Of a stretch of DNA of 35,313 bases, positions 24,734 through 34,769 are shown piece by piece. The position numbers and the translations under genes were made by a program. The notes beneath the pieces are model-generated. The model had not been told where the DNA came from. It was given only the letters and a program-made list of their open reading frames with translations, and made no database searches. Every line of letters begins with the position of its first letter. Within the stretch, counting starts at the first letter, position 1. The DNA is from an uncultured Neomegalonema sp. (GTDB lineage: Bacteria; Pseudomonadota; Alphaproteobacteria; Rhodobacterales; Rhodobacteraceae). The stretch lies in contig CAKZUT010000025.1 of assembly GCA_937922185.1 (NCBI GenBank), positions 1 through 35,313 on the forward strand. Direction: 5' to 3'.

Positions 24734-26278
24734 TCACTCTCCCTTGCCCGTCGCCGGGTCGGCAATCGTCGCGAGATAGGCATCGGGGCTGAACAATTGC
24801 GCGGCGGTCGCCTCCAGATAGCCCGATACCGGATTGGCGAAGGCCGCGAGCAGGACCAGCATCCCCAGCGCCGCGACCGCCGGGGTCAGCGCCAGCGCCC
24901 CCACCGGGCCATGGGCATCCGCCGTCGGCATCCCGTCGCCTTCGGGCACAGGCAGCGCAGTCGGCTTCCAGAACAGCGAACTCCCTGCCCGCACGAACCC
25001 CACGATGGTCAGCAGCGATCCGACGAGGATCACCCCCCAGGCCCACATCGCATAGGGCATGTCGCGCACCGTATCGAGCACCAGCAGCTTGCCGAGGAAC
25101 CCGCTCAGGGGCGGCATCCCCGCCATCCCGATCGCGGCGGCGAAGAACAGCGCGGCGAACAGCCCGTTCTGCACGATGGGCGGATACGGGCGCAGCACGT
25201 CTCCGCCGGGCCTGCGCGTCACCACCAGATCCGCGATCAGGAACAGCGCGGCGGCGGCAAAGGTCGAGTGCAGCAGGTAATACATCGCCGCCAGCGCCGA
25301 TTCGGGCGTGAAGGCCGATACCGCCAGCATCAACGTCCCCATCGACCCGACCACCGCGAAGGACAGCAACAGCATCAACCGCCGCGCCCCCAGCACCCCG
25401 ATGGCCCCCACGGCAGTCGTCACCAGCCCGCCCCAGAACAGCCAGACCCCCGGCATCTCTCCGGTCGCCGCCACATCCGGCCCGAAGCCCACGGTATAGA
25501 CCCGCAGGATCGCATAGGCCCCCACCTTGGTCATGATCGCGAACAGGGCCGCCACCGGCGCGGGAGCGTTGGAATAGGTTCCCGGCAGCCAGAACTGCAC
25601 CGGAAAGATCGCCGCCTTGATCGCGAACACGATCATCAGCAGCATGGCGGCCACCCGCACCAGCGCGGCGTCCTCCACCGCGATCTCGCGCACCCGGATG
25701 CCCAGATCGGCGATATTGAGCGTCCCCGTCGTCGCATAGAGTGTGCCGAGCGCGAACAGGAACAGCGTCGATCCCGCCAGATTCATCACCACGTATTGCA
25801 GCCCGGCCTTCAGGCGCATCCGGCCCCCGCCATGCAGCATCAGCCCATAGGAAGCGATCAGCAGCACCTCGAAGAACACGAACAGATTGAACGCATCCCC
25901 GGTCAGGAACGCGCCGCAGATGCCCATGAGCTGGAACTGGAACAGGGCATGGAAATGCTGGCCCCTGCGGTCCCATCCCGTCGCGATCACATGCATCAGC
26001 ACCAGCAGCGCCAGCACAGCGGTCAGCAACAGCATCATCGCCGACAGCCGGTCGAGCACCAGCGAAATCCCGAAAGGCGGCTCCCAGTTGCCGAGCTTGT
26101 AGACCTCGACCCCCCCGTCGGCGGCGCCCGCGAACAGGCCCAGCGAAATCGCCACCACCGCGACCGTCCCGGCCAGCGACATCGTTCGCGCCAGCACGAT
26201 ATCGAAGCGCATCACCCATGCGATCACCGGCGCGAGCAGGGCGGGCAGGATGACCGGAGCAATAATCCAGTGGTTCAT
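24734..26278 (-). CDS. mrpD: Mrp/Pha cation:proton antiporter subunit D
   Basis: The 514-residue protein is a NuoN/NuoM-like proton-translocating subunit with about 14 helices. Visible features include LLTAVLALLVLMHVIATGWD, GAFLTGDAFNLFVFFEVLLI with the conserved Glu, a lysine-containing helix in VFAIKAAIFPVQFWLPGTY, and PPLSGFLGKLLVLDTV late in the protein, all typical of the family. It overlaps mrpC by 4 bases and precedes mrpE by 4. Along with mrpA it is the part most likely to carry cation and proton paths. Confidence 0.95.
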   Translation of the reverse strand: MNHWIIAPVILPALLAPVIAWVMRFDIVLARTMSLAGTVAVVAISLGLFAGAADGGVEVYKLGNWEPPFGISLVLDRLSAMMLLLTAVLALLVLMHVIATGWDRRGQHFHALFQFQLMGICGAFLTGDAFNLFVFFEVLLIASYGLMLHGGGRMRLKAGLQYVVMNLAGSTLFLFALGTLYATTGTLNIADLGIRVREIAVEDAALVRVAAMLLMIVFAIKAAIFPVQFWLPGTYSNAPAPVAALFAIMTKVGAYAILRVYTVGFGPDVAATGEMPGVWLFWGGLVTTAVGAIGVLGARRLMLLLSFAVVGSMGTLMLAVSAFTPESALAAMYYLLHSTFAAAALFLIADLVVTRRPGGDVLRPYPPIVQNGLFAALFFAAAIGMAGMPPLSGFLGKLLVLDTVRDMPYAMWAWGVILVGSLLTIVGFVRAGSSLFWKPTALPVPEGDGMPTADAHGPVGALALTPAVAALGMLVLLAAFANPVSGYLEATAAQLFSPDAYLATIADPATGKGE

Positions 26279-26655
26279 GGCGCACCCGTCGCCTGCGGGG
26301 CGTCCTCATCCTCGTCCACCTCGGGGCGATTGGGATCGATATTCACCTCGTCCTCCGCCGATTCCAGAAACGACCCCAGCGCGATCATCACCAGCACGGC
26401 GGTCATCCCGAAGGAAATCACGATCGCCGTCAGCACCAGCGCCTGCGGCAGCGGGTCGGAATACGCGGTCTCCGCATATTTGTTCAGCACCGGGGGCAGG
26501 CCCACGGCCAGCCGCCCGGAGGAAAACAGGAACACGTTCACCGCATAGGACAGCAGCGCCAGCCCCAGAATCACGGGAAAGGCCCTGAGCCGCAGCATCA
26601 GATACACCCCTCCCGCCGTCAGCACGCCCACGGCGCTTGCGACCAGCATTTCCAT
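26275..26655 (-). CDS. mrpC: Mrp/Pha cation:proton antiporter subunit C
   Basis: This 126-residue NuoK-like protein has three helices (VASAVGVLTAGGVYLMLR, FPVILGLALLSYAVNVFLFS and ALVLTAIVISFGMTAVLVMI) and the family loop PLPQALVLTAIVI. The C-terminal tail is unusually acidic (ESAEDEVNIDPNRPEVDED) and likely lies in the cytoplasm. The ATG at 26655 shares one base with the stop of mrpA. The stop overlaps the mrpD start by 4 bases. Confidence 0.93.
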   Translation of the reverse strand: MEMLVASAVGVLTAGGVYLMLRLRAFPVILGLALLSYAVNVFLFSSGRLAVGLPPVLNKYAETAYSDPLPQALVLTAIVISFGMTAVLVMIALGSFLESAEDEVNIDPNRPEVDEDEDAPQATGAP

Positions 26656-29522
26656 CAGAGCGCCTCCTTCGGGGTTCGCGCCCGCCTGCGCGACGGATCG
26701 TAATCCATCGCCTCGGGATTGACCGTCGATCCCGCATAGCGCGCGATCCGTGACAGGCTGTAGAGCGTCAGCATCACGGCCCCCAGCACGGCGAGGAAGA
26801 CCCCCAGATCGAACAGGGCGGCGGTCGCCAGCTCGAATTCCTCGATGGGCGGCAGGTTCACATAGCCGAAATCGCTGGTCAGGAAAGGCCGTCCGGCCAG
26901 CCATGCTCCGGCTCCGGTCAGCCCCGCGATCACCACCCCGAGGCCGATCATCGAATGATAGCCGATCTTCTGGCGTTGCTGCGCCCAGGCAAAGCCGGAG
27001 GCCATGTATTGCATCAGCAGGCCGATGGAGACGATCAGCCCGGCCACGAACCCGCCCCCCGGCTGGTTATGCCCGCGCAGGAACATATAGACGCCGACCA
27101 TCGCCGTGATCGGCAACAGGAAGCGCGTGGCCACGACCATCATCAGCGGATGACGGTCCTTCGAGCGATCCGGCGCGAACTCGAAATTCCGCAACCGGCG
27201 CGAGGCCGCCCCGTTCAGCAGCGCATCCATCACCGCATAGATCGTCAGCCCCGCGATCCCCAGCACGATGATCTCGCCATAGGTGTCATAGCCCCGGAAA
27301 TCCACGAGGATGACATTGACCACATTGGTCCCCCCGCCGCCCTTGTAGGAATTGGCGAGGTGGAAATCGGAAATCACGCTCACGTCGCGCAGCATGAACG
27401 CATAGGCCAGCGCCGCCACGGTACCCCCCGACGCGACGGCGATCGCTCCGTCGCGCAGCCGCACCGGCATCGTGCTCTCGCGCGGCGTGTCCTTGGGCAG
27501 GAAGTGCAGCGCCAGCAGCAGCAGCAGGATCGTGACGGTCTCCACCGAAATCTGCGTCAGGGCCAGATCCGGCGCGGAGAGATAGACGAACCCGCCCGAA
27601 ACCATCAGCCCCACGATGCTGATGACGACCAGCGCCCGGAATCGGTTATGATGGATCGTCAGCAGATAGAGCGTGGCCGTCACCAGCAAGACCCAGCCCA
27701 TGATCGCGACCGGCGTGACCGGCAGCAGATCGCGCGTCGCCATCGGCATCCCGCCGCCCGACCAGGCAAGGGCACCCAGCGCCACAGTCGAGGCCGCGAA
27801 GATCGCCAGATACCGGCTGATCGCCCCGTCATGGGTCAGTTCGGCAACCCGGCGACAGGCCCGCACGATCCGGTCCAGCAGCCACTCGAAGATCGCCTTG
27901 GCTTCAGGCCGGGGTATGGCGTTCCACAGCCAGTCGAGGGGCCGGTGCAGCGCCAGCAGGACAAGCCCCCCGACCACCGCCGCCACCGACATATACAGCG
28001 CGGGCGTGAAGCCGTGCCATATCTTGAGCGAATAATACGGGGCCTTCCCGCCTCCGAAAGCCGCATCCGAGGCCACGGCCACCAGCGGCGCGACGACCTT
28101 CGGGAACACACCGATCAGGATGACCAGAAACACCAGAAAGGCGGGCGCGGCCCACATCCCGAACGACGGATCATGCGGCTTTGCCGGATAATCGTCGCGC
28201 ACGGGGCCAAAGAACGTATGCACGATGAACCGGAAGGAATACGCCACCGACAACAGCGCCCCGACAGTCGCCAGCACCGGCACGATCAGCGGATTCTCAT
28301 ACCATTCGGTGCGGGCAGCGGCTTCCAGCATCATCTCCTTCGACAGGAACCCGTTGAACAGCGGTATCCCCGCCATCGACAGCGCGGCGAGACAGGCGAT
28401 CACCGCCGTCACCGGCATCAGTTTCCGAAGGCCCCCCAGCCGCTTGATATCGCGCGTATGGGTCTCGTGGTCCACGATGCCCGCGCTCATGAACAGCGCG
28501 GCCTTGAAGGTCAGGTGATTGATGATGTGGAAGATCGCCGCCACGACCCCGAATTTCGTGCCCAGCCCCAGCAACAGCGTCAGCAATCCGAGATGCGAGA
28601 CCGTCGAAAAGGCAAGCAGTGCCTTGAGGTCATCCTTGAACAGCGCGATGAACGCGCCCAGCACCATCGTTATCAGGCCCGTGGTGGCCACGATGTAGAA
28701 CCATTCCGGCGTCCCCGCCAGCACCGGCCACATCCGCGCCAGCAGGAAGACCCCCGCCTTTACCATCGTTGCCGAATGCAGATAGGCGGATACCGGCGTC
28801 GGGGCCGCCATCGCGTGGGGCAGCCAGAAATGGAAGGGGAACTGCGCCGATTTGGTGAAAGCGCCCAGCAGGATCAGGATCAGCGCGGGAAAATACCATT
28901 CGGACGCCCGGATCGCCTCGCCCTGTTGCAGGATATCGGTCAGGTTATAACTGCCCGCGATATCTCCGAGGATCAGCATCCCCGCGATCATCGCGAGGCC
29001 CCCCGCCCCCGTCACGGCCAGCGCCATCCGCGCGCCCTGACGCCCTTCGGGCAGGTGCTTCCAGTATCCGATCAGCAGGAAGGAAGAGAGCGAGGTGAGT
29101 TCCCAGAATACCAGCAATAACAGGATATTGTCCGATATCACGATCCCCAGCATCGCGCCCTGAAACAGCAGCAGATACGTATAGAATTGCCCCATCGGGT
29201 CATCACCCGACAGGTAGAACCGCGCATAGAGGATGATGAGCAACCCGACCCCGAGGATCATCCCCGCGAACAGGAAGCCAAGGCCGTCGAGAAAGAAACT
29301 CGCCGACAGGCCCAGCGCGGGCAGCCAGCTCAACTCCGCCTGCAACACCTCGCCCCGGAAGACCGCCGGCGCCATGGTCATCAGCATCACAAAGGCCAGC
29401 AGCGTCACCGCTCCGGTCGTCAGCGCACAGGCATTGCGCCCTGCCCGGATCATCAGCGCCGGCAACAAGGCCCCGATAAACGGAACCAGCGCCATCACCG
29501 GCAACACCGCACCGCTCTCCAT
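26655..29522 (-). CDS. mrpA: Mrp/Pha antiporter subunit A fused to subunit B
   Basis: From the ATG at 29522 (MESGAVLPVMALVPFIGALL) the protein is 955 residues. The N-terminal two thirds is the NuoL-like MrpA part with about 18 helices: FYTYLLLFQGAMLGIVISDN, STMVKAGVFLLARMWPVLAG-type segments with the conserved Lys, and HIINHLTFKAALFMSAG. The last roughly 160 residues match MrpB: RFLLPITAMVGVYMFLRGHN, then QPGGGFVAGLIVSIGLLMQY. A fused A/B subunit defines the group of six-gene Pha-type systems in alphaproteobacteria. It is the first gene of A(B)-C-D-E-F-G; an ATG at 29594 upstream is not family-like. The complex exports Na+ or K+ in exchange for H+ and supports salt and alkali tolerance. Confidence 0.95.
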   Translation of the reverse strand: MESGAVLPVMALVPFIGALLPALMIRAGRNACALTTGAVTLLAFVMLMTMAPAVFRGEVLQAELSWLPALGLSASFFLDGLGFLFAGMILGVGLLIILYARFYLSGDDPMGQFYTYLLLFQGAMLGIVISDNILLLLVFWELTSLSSFLLIGYWKHLPEGRQGARMALAVTGAGGLAMIAGMLILGDIAGSYNLTDILQQGEAIRASEWYFPALILILLGAFTKSAQFPFHFWLPHAMAAPTPVSAYLHSATMVKAGVFLLARMWPVLAGTPEWFYIVATTGLITMVLGAFIALFKDDLKALLAFSTVSHLGLLTLLLGLGTKFGVVAAIFHIINHLTFKAALFMSAGIVDHETHTRDIKRLGGLRKLMPVTAVIACLAALSMAGIPLFNGFLSKEMMLEAAARTEWYENPLIVPVLATVGALLSVAYSFRFIVHTFFGPVRDDYPAKPHDPSFGMWAAPAFLVFLVILIGVFPKVVAPLVAVASDAAFGGGKAPYYSLKIWHGFTPALYMSVAAVVGGLVLLALHRPLDWLWNAIPRPEAKAIFEWLLDRIVRACRRVAELTHDGAISRYLAIFAASTVALGALAWSGGGMPMATRDLLPVTPVAIMGWVLLVTATLYLLTIHHNRFRALVVISIVGLMVSGGFVYLSAPDLALTQISVETVTILLLLLALHFLPKDTPRESTMPVRLRDGAIAVASGGTVAALAYAFMLRDVSVISDFHLANSYKGGGGTNVVNVILVDFRGYDTYGEIIVLGIAGLTIYAVMDALLNGAASRRLRNFEFAPDRSKDRHPLMMVVATRFLLPITAMVGVYMFLRGHNQPGGGFVAGLIVSIGLLMQYMASGFAWAQQRQKIGYHSMIGLGVVIAGLTGAGAWLAGRPFLTSDFGYVNLPPIEEFELATAALFDLGVFLAVLGAVMLTLYSLSRIARYAGSTVNPEAMDYDPSRRRARTPKEAL

Positions 29523-29928
29523 CCGCCTGCCCCTCGAAACTGCCGCATCACACCTGCTCTGCCCCCCATGTAAAGGGATGCGCGCGGATTTCAAAGGGAT
29601 GCAATCACACGACGGCCACCATCGTCATTCCTCACCTGAAATTCATCCCCCGCTGGCAGGATTTGCGACACTCACGGCGGATGACCCAATGGACCCCATC
29701 TTCCCTGATCGCCTTGCTCAGCGGCGCTTTTCTGACGGCATCGGGCGCGATTTCTGGCTTCTGATCCGGGCCGTACAGGATCGCTCACGACGTGCAGGGT
29801 GATAAACTCCGGGACCGGAGACACCGCGCCCATATCGGCACAGCCTTTCGAGACTTGCGGGCCTCGGACGTACCGGTCGTTTCTGAAAGGGAGAGGGTGA
29901 AGACATCTGCCTTCCAACAGAAACGGTC
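29523..29928. other. 406-bp gap between mrpA and tRNA-Gly
   Basis: This stretch should contain the mrp operon's promoter. It holds a pair of 10-bp direct repeats listed separately. A minus-strand open frame at 29632-29784 (50 codons, with a protein-like composition including VHWVIRRECRKSCQ) has no start codon near its beginning and no recognisable family, so I do not call it a gene. No RNA gene is recognised. Confidence 0.45.
29572..29602. repeat. Two 10-bp direct repeats, 21 bp apart, upstream of mrpA
   Basis: AAAGGGATGC occurs at 29572-29581 and 29593-29602, exactly two helical turns apart, 50-80 bp before the mrpA ATG. On the minus strand each reads GCATCCCTTT. The spacing suits a regulator binding side by side on one DNA face. 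Confidence 0.5.
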
Positions 29929-30003
29929 TGGAGCGGGCGAGGCGATTCGAACGCCCGACCCTCACCTTGGCAAGGTGATGCTCTACCCCTGAGCTACGCC
30001 CGC
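29929..30003 (-). tRNA. tRNA-Gly (anticodon GCC)
   Basis: A 75-nt minus-strand cloverleaf starts GCGGGCGTAGCTCAGGGG and ends with the complementary acceptor strand, discriminator T and an encoded CCA (29931-29929). The anticodon loop TTGCCAA between TCACC and GGTGA stems gives GCC; the T-loop is CGTTCGAATCG. Confidence 0.95.
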
Positions 30004-30146
30004 ATACCGGACCGTCTGTGAAAGGGGTGATATCCCCCTCCGATGGTTAATTGCAAGCGGGAAAAACACGGCACCGGCAAATACGCACATCGTTCTGCCG
30101 AAGGCATTCCCTTGCAAAGGCCCGCCCGGCATCGCAAGAGGGCGGC

Positions 30147-31028
30147 ATGACATCCGCCCCCGCCCCCTCTCTCCCCCGCGCTGCCCTCTGGATGAGCGGT
30201 GCCTTGCTGTCCTTCACCACCATGGCCGTTTCGGGCCGCGAGGCGGGGCGTGTGCTGGGAACGGCGGAATTGCTGGTCTGGCGCAGCCTGATCGGCTTTC
30301 TCATCATCGCCGTGGCGCTGGCGTTCTCCATCGGGGGATTCGCACAGGTGCGGACCCGGCGTCCGGGGCTGCATCTCATCCGCAATATGGGCCATTTCTT
30401 CGGTCAGTACGGCTGGTACTATGCCGTCACGCTGATCCCGCTGGCGCAACTTTTCGCCTTCGAGTTCACATCGCCGATCTGGGTCGCCCTCGTCGCGCCG
30501 CTGCTGCTGGGCGAGCGTTTCTCGGCGCTGGGCCTCGGGGCCATCGCGATCAGCTTCATCGGCGTCCTGTTGGTGGTCGGGGTCTTCGGCGCGAATTTCG
30601 CGGCGGAGTTCGGCGAGGGTCAGGTCTGGGGCCTGCTCTGTGCGCTGGGATTCGCCGTGAACATGATCGCGACGAAGAAGCTGACCGGCACCGAATCGAC
30701 CCTGTGCATTCTGTTCTGGCTGACGCTGATGCAGGCACCGATGGGCCTGCTCGTCGCCGGTGCCCTGCCGACGATCCCGCCCGACAGCACGACGGCCCTG
30801 TGGGTGCTGGCCCTGAGTGTCGGGGGCCTTGCCGCCCATTTCTGCCTGACGCAGGCTTTCCGCTACGGTGATGCCACGGTCGTCGTTCCGATGGATTTCT
30901 TCCGCCTGCCCCTCATCGCCCTTGTCGGCATGGCCTTCTATAACGAGCCGCTGGCCTGGAACGTCCTCGTGGGGGGCTTGCTGATCTTCCTCGGCAACTG
31001 GCTCAATACCCGCCGCGCGGCGGGGTGA
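30147..31028 (+). CDS. EamA-family (DMT) transporter
   Basis: The 293-residue protein has about ten helices in two EamA repeats, e.g. WMSGALLSFTTMAVSGREAG, FEFTSPIWVALVAPLLLGER and FFRLPLIALVGMAFYNEPLA, which carry the family's small-residue patterns and the 'E-P/ER' ends of helices. The substrate is unknown; it is distinct from the other EamA gene of the window. The ATG at 30147 (MTSAPAPSLPRAALWM) was preferred to one at 30051, which would add 32 hydrophilic residues. It converges with the patatin gene, 15 bp away. Confidence 0.82.
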   Translation: MTSAPAPSLPRAALWMSGALLSFTTMAVSGREAGRVLGTAELLVWRSLIGFLIIAVALAFSIGGFAQVRTRRPGLHLIRNMGHFFGQYGWYYAVTLIPLAQLFAFEFTSPIWVALVAPLLLGERFSALGLGAIAISFIGVLLVVGVFGANFAAEFGEGQVWGLLCALGFAVNMIATKKLTGTESTLCILFWLTLMQAPMGLLVAGALPTIPPDSTTALWVLALSVGGLAAHFCLTQAFRYGDATVVVPMDFFRLPLIALVGMAFYNEPLAWNVLVGGLLIFLGNWLNTRRAAG

Positions 31029-31043
31029 CCGGCGCGCTTGCCC

Positions 31044-33146
31044 TCACACCAGCCGCCATCGCGGCCCTTTCGAGCGCAGCCGCACCTGCCCCGCCGCCAC
31101 CCGCTCGCGCACATCGGCCTCGTCCAGCGTCAGCGTCCGCATCGGATCGTCCCTGTCGGGCACGAAGATCGTCGATTGCGCGGCCAGTTCCGCCATCGTC
31201 GCCCGCTGCCCGCCATTGCGGACAATCGCGGCATAGAGCGCCCGGTCGCGCGGATCGTCAAAATACCGCGAGGCCAGGAGCTGATTGCGCGCGACCAGCT
31301 CACCCTTGATCCGGTTCTCCAGATTGACCGACAGCGCATCGCGGATGCCCCCGCCGAGCCATGGCAGACCCGCCCACAGCAACCCCGCCACGAATCGCGC
31401 GAAGCCGTTGGTGACGCCGATCTCGCCCATGAAGGGCGTCCTGATCCGTGCGATCCGCGCCTCGGCGGCCTTGCGACCCGCATCGAAATCATCAAGGCTC
31501 AGCCCCGGCCAGCGGTCGCCCCGTTCGGCCTTGCTCCATTCCTTCGGCAAGGGGCGGGGGTAGAACAATCCGTCCTCGTCCACGAAATCGGGCAGGGCCG
31601 CATCGGGCACCTGAAGGATGCGCGCCATGCCCGCCCCGGCTCCGCTCAGCAGGTCATTGCGGCCCGCAAACACCGGATTTCCGGCATCCAGTACGAAATA
31701 CTTGCACAGAAAGCTGCGGCAATTGTGCTGGCCGAGGCGATAATCATGGTCCCGGAACACCCGGTTGAAGAACCCGCCGAAGCCCCCCACGAACCCGCTG
31801 GCAATCGCCATCGCCCCGCGCAGCTTCACCCCGTCCGGCGAGACCCGCGAGGGCGCGACCAGAAACCGCGAATGAACCGTCGTATCCGTCGCGTTCAGCA
31901 GTTCCGTCAGCTTGAAGCGCGCCTGATTGATGAGCGAGGGCAGCAGGCGACGCGCGGCGAACAGCGCCCGGCTCTCATTGCGCCGCCCCGGCTCGTCTTC
32001 GGCCTCGCTGGCCAGCGTCATCTCCGGCCCTTCGGGGAACGGATCGATCATGATGACCGCCCGGTGCGCCTCCTTCGCCCCGCGTGGATTGGACGCGAGC
32101 GCCCAGTCTTCCCGCGCCGGATCTTTCTCCCGGATCGAGAACCGCGCCAGCTCGAACGGCTCGTTATTGGCCACCCCGCCATCCACGGCGACATAGCCGA
32201 TGGTCACGACCGGACCGGCATATCCGGCGGGCAGGCGCGGCGTGGGCCGTCTTTCATGGGGATCGATCTCGATGGGCCATGCCCGGTTTTCGAGTTCGCT
32301 GTAGCTCACGCTCAGCCGCTGCGACGCCAGCCCGCCGGGAAAGGCCCCGCTCGCCACTGCACTGCGGACCAGCCGCGCCCAGGGCTTGGGCGGCTCATCC
32401 TCCCACAGCCTGCCGAAATCGAGCGCCACCCCGGTCTCCTCCGGGATATGCAGCGACACCCCCCGATCCGACCAGCGATCCAGCCAGTCCGAACGCATCT
32501 CGACCGACCCGACCCCGTGCAGCCGGAAATGTTCGACATTTCCATGGGATGACATGACATGCCCGTGCCCGTAGGCATCCTCGCCGCCGAAGCGCACCTC
32601 ATAGGTCACGCCCATCAGATTGGTGGTGGTCAGGAACAGGTCGAGTTCATCGGCGATATAGCCCAGCGGCTCACCGTTCGGGTGGCGCAGCACCTCGGCG
32701 ACCAGATCCTCCGCCTGCCGCCGGATATGGCTGGAATCGAGCAGCGACATGACGGGATCATCGTCCCCGCCCATATCCCCGCTGCCGAGCAGACCGTCGC
32801 CCCGGCCATCCATCAGACAGATGCGCTCGACCCACAGGTCATGCAGCATCGGCAGGCCGGGCAGGAACGGGTCATGGATATCGAGGGGCCGCACGCCCTG
32901 CACGAGGCTCGCCGCCGTCAGGGCCGCGCAGATACTGCCCGCCGATGCCCCGCTCATCGCCTTCACGACGACCCGGTGATCGACCTCCCCTGCCTGAAAC
33001 CGCCGCTCATGCTCGGCCAAGGCCCGGAACAGCGTATCCAGCACCCCCGCCGTATACGCCCCCGCCGAAATCGCCCCCGCCATCGCGAGGCCGATCACGA
33101 ACGTATTCTCCGGCTCCGCCTCGCGCCGCTCGCGTCCTGACATCAT
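31044..33146 (-). CDS. Patatin-like phospholipase family protein
   Basis: From the ATG at 33146 the protein is 700 residues. The patatin dyad is visible: nucleophile Ser68 in GASAGS and Asp322 in [10 protein letters not shown]. The oxyanion loop, normally GGGxRG, here reads [14 protein letters not shown] (residues 22-35), lacking the Arg. The patatin fold would span about residues 15-340, interrupted by insertions; the remaining 360 residues are of unknown role, with [20 protein letters not shown] and a late helix-rich part. Such proteins hydrolyse acyl-ester bonds in lipids, but the substrate is not known. No signal peptide is evident, so a cytoplasmic or membrane-associated site is likely. 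A GGGGGTGAG site lies before the ATG. The gene at 33191 upstream start is rejected. Confidence 0.8.
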   Translation of the reverse strand: MMSGRERREAEPENTFVIGLAMAGAISAGAYTAGVLDTLFRALAEHERRFQAGEVDHRVVVKAMSGASAGSICAALTAASLVQGVRPLDIHDPFLPGLPMLHDLWVERICLMDGRGDGLLGSGDMGGDDDPVMSLLDSSHIRRQAEDLVAEVLRHPNGEPLGYIADELDLFLTTTNLMGVTYEVRFGGEDAYGHGHVMSSHGNVEHFRLHGVGSVEMRSDWLDRWSDRGVSLHIPEETGVALDFGRLWEDEPPKPWARLVRSAVASGAFPGGLASQRLSVSYSELENRAWPIEIDPHERRPTPRLPAGYAGPVVTIGYVAVDGGVANNEPFELARFSIREKDPAREDWALASNPRGAKEAHRAVIMIDPFPEGPEMTLASEAEDEPGRRNESRALFAARRLLPSLINQARFKLTELLNATDTTVHSRFLVAPSRVSPDGVKLRGAMAIASGFVGGFGGFFNRVFRDHDYRLGQHNCRSFLCKYFVLDAGNPVFAGRNDLLSGAGAGMARILQVPDAALPDFVDEDGLFYPRPLPKEWSKAERGDRWPGLSLDDFDAGRKAAEARIARIRTPFMGEIGVTNGFARFVAGLLWAGLPWLGGGIRDALSVNLENRIKGELVARNQLLASRYFDDPRDRALYAAIVRNGGQRATMAELAAQSTIFVPDRDDPMRTLTLDEADVRERVAAGQVRLRSKGPRWRLV

Positions 33147-33245
33147 ACTCACCCCCCGATTGTACCGAACGGGAAGAGTATGAACGATCATCGCCCCGTA
33201 AGGAACGGTTTCATCCGGCGATGCTCCGGGCGTCGGCCATGCGTG

Positions 33246-34241
33246 TCAGGACAGCCCCGCAATCTCCTCCAGCACCGCATCCGATACCTCCGCGTCCCCG
33301 CCCTTCGCCCGGTTGGCGTGACGGCGGGCACCGGGCAGACGCGCGCCATCCATCTGTTCGATACGGGTCAGGATCGAGTCGCCATGCGCGGCCCAGCTAT
33401 CGCCCCCCGAGGCCGCCGCCGGATCAATGGCCAGCACGAATTCGCCGCCGACGGGCGGGCCACCGTCGCCGTTATGGGCCGCCTTGGCCTCATGGCTGAA
33501 CCGCTCCCCGATCAGCGACGAGGCCATCAGTTCCACCATCAGCGCAATGGCCGACCCCTTGTACCCGCCGAACGCCAACTGCACCCCGCCATCGAGGATC
33601 GCGCCGGGATCGGTCGTGTCGTTCCCGTCCCTGTCGATCCCCACACCCGGCGGCACCGGGATGCCATCGCGGCGATGGATCATCACATCCCCCCGCGCGA
33701 TAGTCGATGCGGCCTGATCGAAGGCCAGCGGCGGCTTGCCGGGGCGCGGCCACGCGAAAGCCTGCGGATTGGTCCCGAACAGTGCTTCCCTGCCGCCTGC
33801 GGGCGCGACATAGGGCATGGCCTGCGTCATCGCCATCGCCACCAGCCCCGCATCGGCCAGCGCCTCCACTTCCGGCCACAGCGCCGCGAAATGATGTGTG
33901 CGGATTACCCCGCACATCGCGATCCCCTGCGCGCGGGTCATCTCGACCAGCGGATCGCGCATGACCTCCAGCGCCAGCGGTGCGAATCCCTCATCTCCGT
34001 CCACGCGCAGGATACCGGGGGCCATGGGGATCGCGGTCGGCTTCGCGTCCCCCTTTACCCGCCCGCTCCTGAGCGATTTCACGTATCCCGGCAACCGGAA
34101 CAGCCCGTGCGACGCCGAGCCGTCGCGTTCGGCTCCCGTGATCGTCCGCGCCACCGCCGCCGCATTCGCCTCATCCGCGCCGAAGCGTTGCAGCGTCTCG
34201 CTCGCCAGCGCGAAAACCGCGTCGAGTGTCATGGTCGCCAT
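33246..34241 (-). CDS. Ldh-family NAD(P)-dependent oxidoreductase
   Basis: The 331-residue protein belongs to the malate/L-lactate dehydrogenase (Ldh_2) superfamily, which also includes ureidoglycolate dehydrogenase and delta1-pyrroline/piperideine-2-carboxylate reductase. Signatures are the active-site [19 protein letters not shown] near residue 37, [13 protein letters not shown], and [20 protein letters not shown] with DGGVQL before it. The exact substrate cannot be read from the sequence; a Pyr2C/Pip2C reductase of hydroxyproline, proline or D-lysine metabolism is one option. It diverges from rnhA across 75 bp, and lies upstream of the patatin gene on the same strand. Confidence 0.84.
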   Translation of the reverse strand: MATMTLDAVFALASETLQRFGADEANAAAVARTITGAERDGSASHGLFRLPGYVKSLRSGRVKGDAKPTAIPMAPGILRVDGDEGFAPLALEVMRDPLVEMTRAQGIAMCGVIRTHHFAALWPEVEALADAGLVAMAMTQAMPYVAPAGGREALFGTNPQAFAWPRPGKPPLAFDQAASTIARGDVMIHRRDGIPVPPGVGIDRDGNDTTDPGAILDGGVQLAFGGYKGSAIALMVELMASSLIGERFSHEAKAAHNGDGGPPVGGEFVLAIDPAAASGGDSWAAHGDSILTRIEQMDGARLPGARRHANRAKGGDAEVSDAVLEEIAGLS

Positions 34242-34316
34242 CGGGTCTCTCCCCTTGCCTGTGCGTCCCTTACGGCATACGTCGTCGCGCAGAACGACGC
34301 CAGCGGAGACCGCCCC

Positions 34317-34769
34317 ATGCCCGAGATTTTCGCCTATACCGACGGCGCGTGCAGCGGCAATCCCGGCCCCGGCGGCTGGGGTGCATTGCTCATTGCCCGC
34401 GAGGGCGAAACCATCCTCAAGGAGCGCGAATTATCGGGCGGAGCGGAAGAGACGACCAATAACCGCATGGAGCTTATGGCCGCCATCTCCGCGCTGGAGA
34501 CACTGGAACGGCCCAGTGAAGTCACCATCGTCACCGATTCCGTCTACGTGAAGGACGGTCTGACCAAATGGATCAGGAACTGGAAGCGCAACGGCTGGAA
34601 GACCGCCGCGAAGAAGCCTGTGAAGAACGAGGAACTCTGGAAGCGCCTCGACGAAGCCACCATCCGCCACACCGTCACCTGGGAATGGGTCAAGGGCCAT
34701 GCAGGCCACCCCGAGAACGAACGCGCCGACGAACTGGCCCGCATGGGCATGGCCCCCTACAAGCCGTAA
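34317..34769 (+). CDS. rnhA: Ribonuclease HI
   Basis: RNase HI cuts the RNA strand of RNA:DNA hybrids, removing primers and R-loops. The 150-residue protein has all catalytic residues: Asp9 ([16 protein letters not shown]), Glu52 (NNRMELMAA), Asp74 ([10 protein letters not shown]) and Asp138 (NERADELA), with His128 in KGHAGHPEN. The ATG at 34317 is preceded by GCGGAGACC; a much longer frame extends far upstream on this strand but has no family similarity. The 3' end overlaps the remnant toxin frame on the opposite strand by 13 bases. Confidence 0.97.
   Translation: MPEIFAYTDGACSGNPGPGGWGALLIAREGETILKERELSGGAEETTNNRMELMAAISALETLERPSEVTIVTDSVYVKDGLTKWIRNWKRNGWKTAAKKPVKNEELWKRLDEATIRHTVTWEWVKGHAGHPENERADELARMGMAPYKP

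Noticed and set aside
26955-29120. A 721-codon open frame on the plus strand, antisense to mrpA, and a similar 659-codon frame at 24569-26548
   Set aside because: The long antisense openness is a by-product of GC-rich third codon positions in the mrp genes; the predicted proteins are His/Arg/Gln-rich and match nothing I recognise.
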